Shown here one piece after another: positions 62,986 through 64,000 of a stretch of DNA of 64,000 bases. The translations under genes and the position numbers were made by a program. The stretch comes from Sorex araneus. Its lineage: Eukaryota > Chordata > Mammalia > Eulipotyphla > Soricidae. The notes under the pieces were generated by a model that saw only the letters and a program-made list of their open reading frames with translations, had not been told where the DNA came from and made no database searches. Location: positions 32,078,939 to 32,142,938 of the forward strand of contig NC_073305.1 in the NCBI RefSeq assembly GCF_027595985.1, given 5' to 3'. Every line of letters begins with the position of its first letter. Position 1 is the stretch's first letter.

Positions 62986-63157
62986 TTTTTCATTTTTGTT
63001 TTTGGGCCTCGGAGCTTAGGGCCTACTCCTGGCTCTGTGCTCAGGGATCACTCCTGGTGGTGCTCAGAAAACCATGTACAGTGCCTGGAATCAAACCTGG
63101 GCTGGCTGCATGCAAGGCAATCACCTTACCTGCTGTATTCTCTCTCTCTAGCTCCTG
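62986..63157 (-). mobile_element. SOR-type SINE
   Basis: TTTTTGGGCCTCGGAGCTTA to CTCTCTCTAGCTCCT. Confidence 0.8.
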
Positions 63158-63332
63158 TTATTTTTTGGTTTTAATTTCTGATCCCCCAACCCAGTTTGGT
63201 GCCAAGTCATTGCTAGCCTGGTGTGCAGGCTACAGAAGGAAGGGGGCGGATGGCGCCCCTCACCCTTATCCAGAACGGTTGAACCCCTTCAGCTCACTCT
63301 CAGGCATGACCACACCTGGGTTCACACACTTT

Positions 63333-63512
63333 TTTTTTCTCTGTTTGTTTGTTTGGGTCACACCTGGCGATGCACAAGGGTTACTCCTGGCTCATGCACT
63401 CAGGAATTACTCCTGGCGGTGCTTGGGGGACCATATGGGATGCTGGGATTCAAACCCAGGTCAGCCGCGTGCAAGGCAAACGCCCTACCCGCTGTGCTAT
63501 TGCTCCAGCCCC
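63333..63512 (-). mobile_element. SOR-type SINE, young
   Basis: Exact 18-bp TSD TGGGTTCACACACTTTTT (63318-63335, 63513-63530). Confidence 0.97.
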
Positions 63513-63738
63513 TGGGTTCACACACTTTTTATAGGACTAAATGAGGCAACAGAAGGGAGACTCCACAGTTGGTGCCAGCCCACGCCTCCGTAGCAAGCTT
63601 CAGCTGCCCACTGAGTAGTTCAGGATCGGTGAATGCTGCCGAGACCACAGCTGAAGCCCATCAGTGCTGGCTCTGCACAGTGGACAGTCAGCAGGGAGGC
63701 CACCCGTCTAGCTGGAGCACACGACTGTGCTGAAGGTG

Positions 63739-63908
63739 TTTTTTTTTTCTTTTTGGGTCACACCCAGCGATGCTCAAGGATTACTCCTGCCTCTGCACTC
63801 AGGAATTACTCCTGGCAGTGCTCGGGGGAGCATATGGGATGCCAGGGATTGAACCCAGGTTGGCCGCGTGCAAGGCAAACACCCTACCCGCTGTGCTATT
63901 ACTCCGGC
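63739..63908 (-). mobile_element. SOR-type SINE
   Basis: CTTTTTGGGTCACACCCAGC to TATTACTCCGGCAGTG. Confidence 0.9.
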
Positions 63909-64000
63909 AGTGCTGGGGCTGTTTAAGGTGGAGGCCTGCATGAACCGGTCCCTAAGCCTGTCACTGTTTTGCCTCTGAGCTGCCACCCAGGGAGTCAGGG

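Overview
This is a mammalian nuclear DNA window, very probably from a shrew (Soricidae). Two lines of evidence support this. First, well over 100 copies of one tRNA-derived SINE (head GGGCTGGAGCGATAGCACAG, A box TAGCACAGCGGG, B box GGTTCGATTCC, body ending GTGTGACCCAAAAAG plus poly(A)) match what I know as the shrew SOR-type SINE. Second, the only protein-coding genes are mammalian and in the mammalian order CCR4 (+) then GLB1 (-), as on human 3p22.3. The species call rests on memory of the SINE, not on a search.

Layout. 1-15.6 kb: intergenic, dense SINEs, LINE-1 fragments and three copies of one endogenous-retrovirus LTR family (604-1952, 8694-9423, 12619-13701), each with a 6-bp target duplication (two exact, one 5/6). 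15.65-22.8 kb: CCR4. It has a candidate promoter and untranslated first exon at about 15.66-15.84 kb, a 4.6-kb intron full of SINEs, and an intact single-exon CDS at 20568-21638. 22.8-44.3 kb: intergenic SINEs, LINE tails, microsatellites and a roughly 0.5-kb purine tract, with unique blocks where I recognise no gene. 44.3-64 kb: the 3' end of GLB1 on the minus strand. It comprises a candidate poly(A) site at 44303, terminal exon 46618-46914, a 14.9-kb intron, exon 15 at 61828-62082, and part of intron 14. GLB1's catalytic residues lie in exons outside the window.

The two genes are unrelated in function: a chemokine receptor of T cells and a lysosomal beta-galactosidase. Most of what is unusual comes from mobile elements acting on this locus. 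A second SINE family (shared tRNA head, different ~180-bp body, no poly(A), 3' end of GTGACA-type repeats) inserted into the GLB1 terminal exon and now supplies the predicted last 19 residues and the stop codon. Another SINE fragment abuts the exon 15 splice donor. One LTR insertion has the U3 end at both termini in inverted orientation, flanked by a perfect 6-bp target duplication. A 0.55-kb SINE-unique-SINE module occurs as an inverted pair on either side of CCR4.

SINE conventions: '+' means head-to-poly(A) on the given strand; '-' means the copy reads T-tract first. TSD = target-site duplication. Boundaries of degraded copies are within about 10 bp. No tRNA, rRNA, CRISPR or prokaryotic features were seen.
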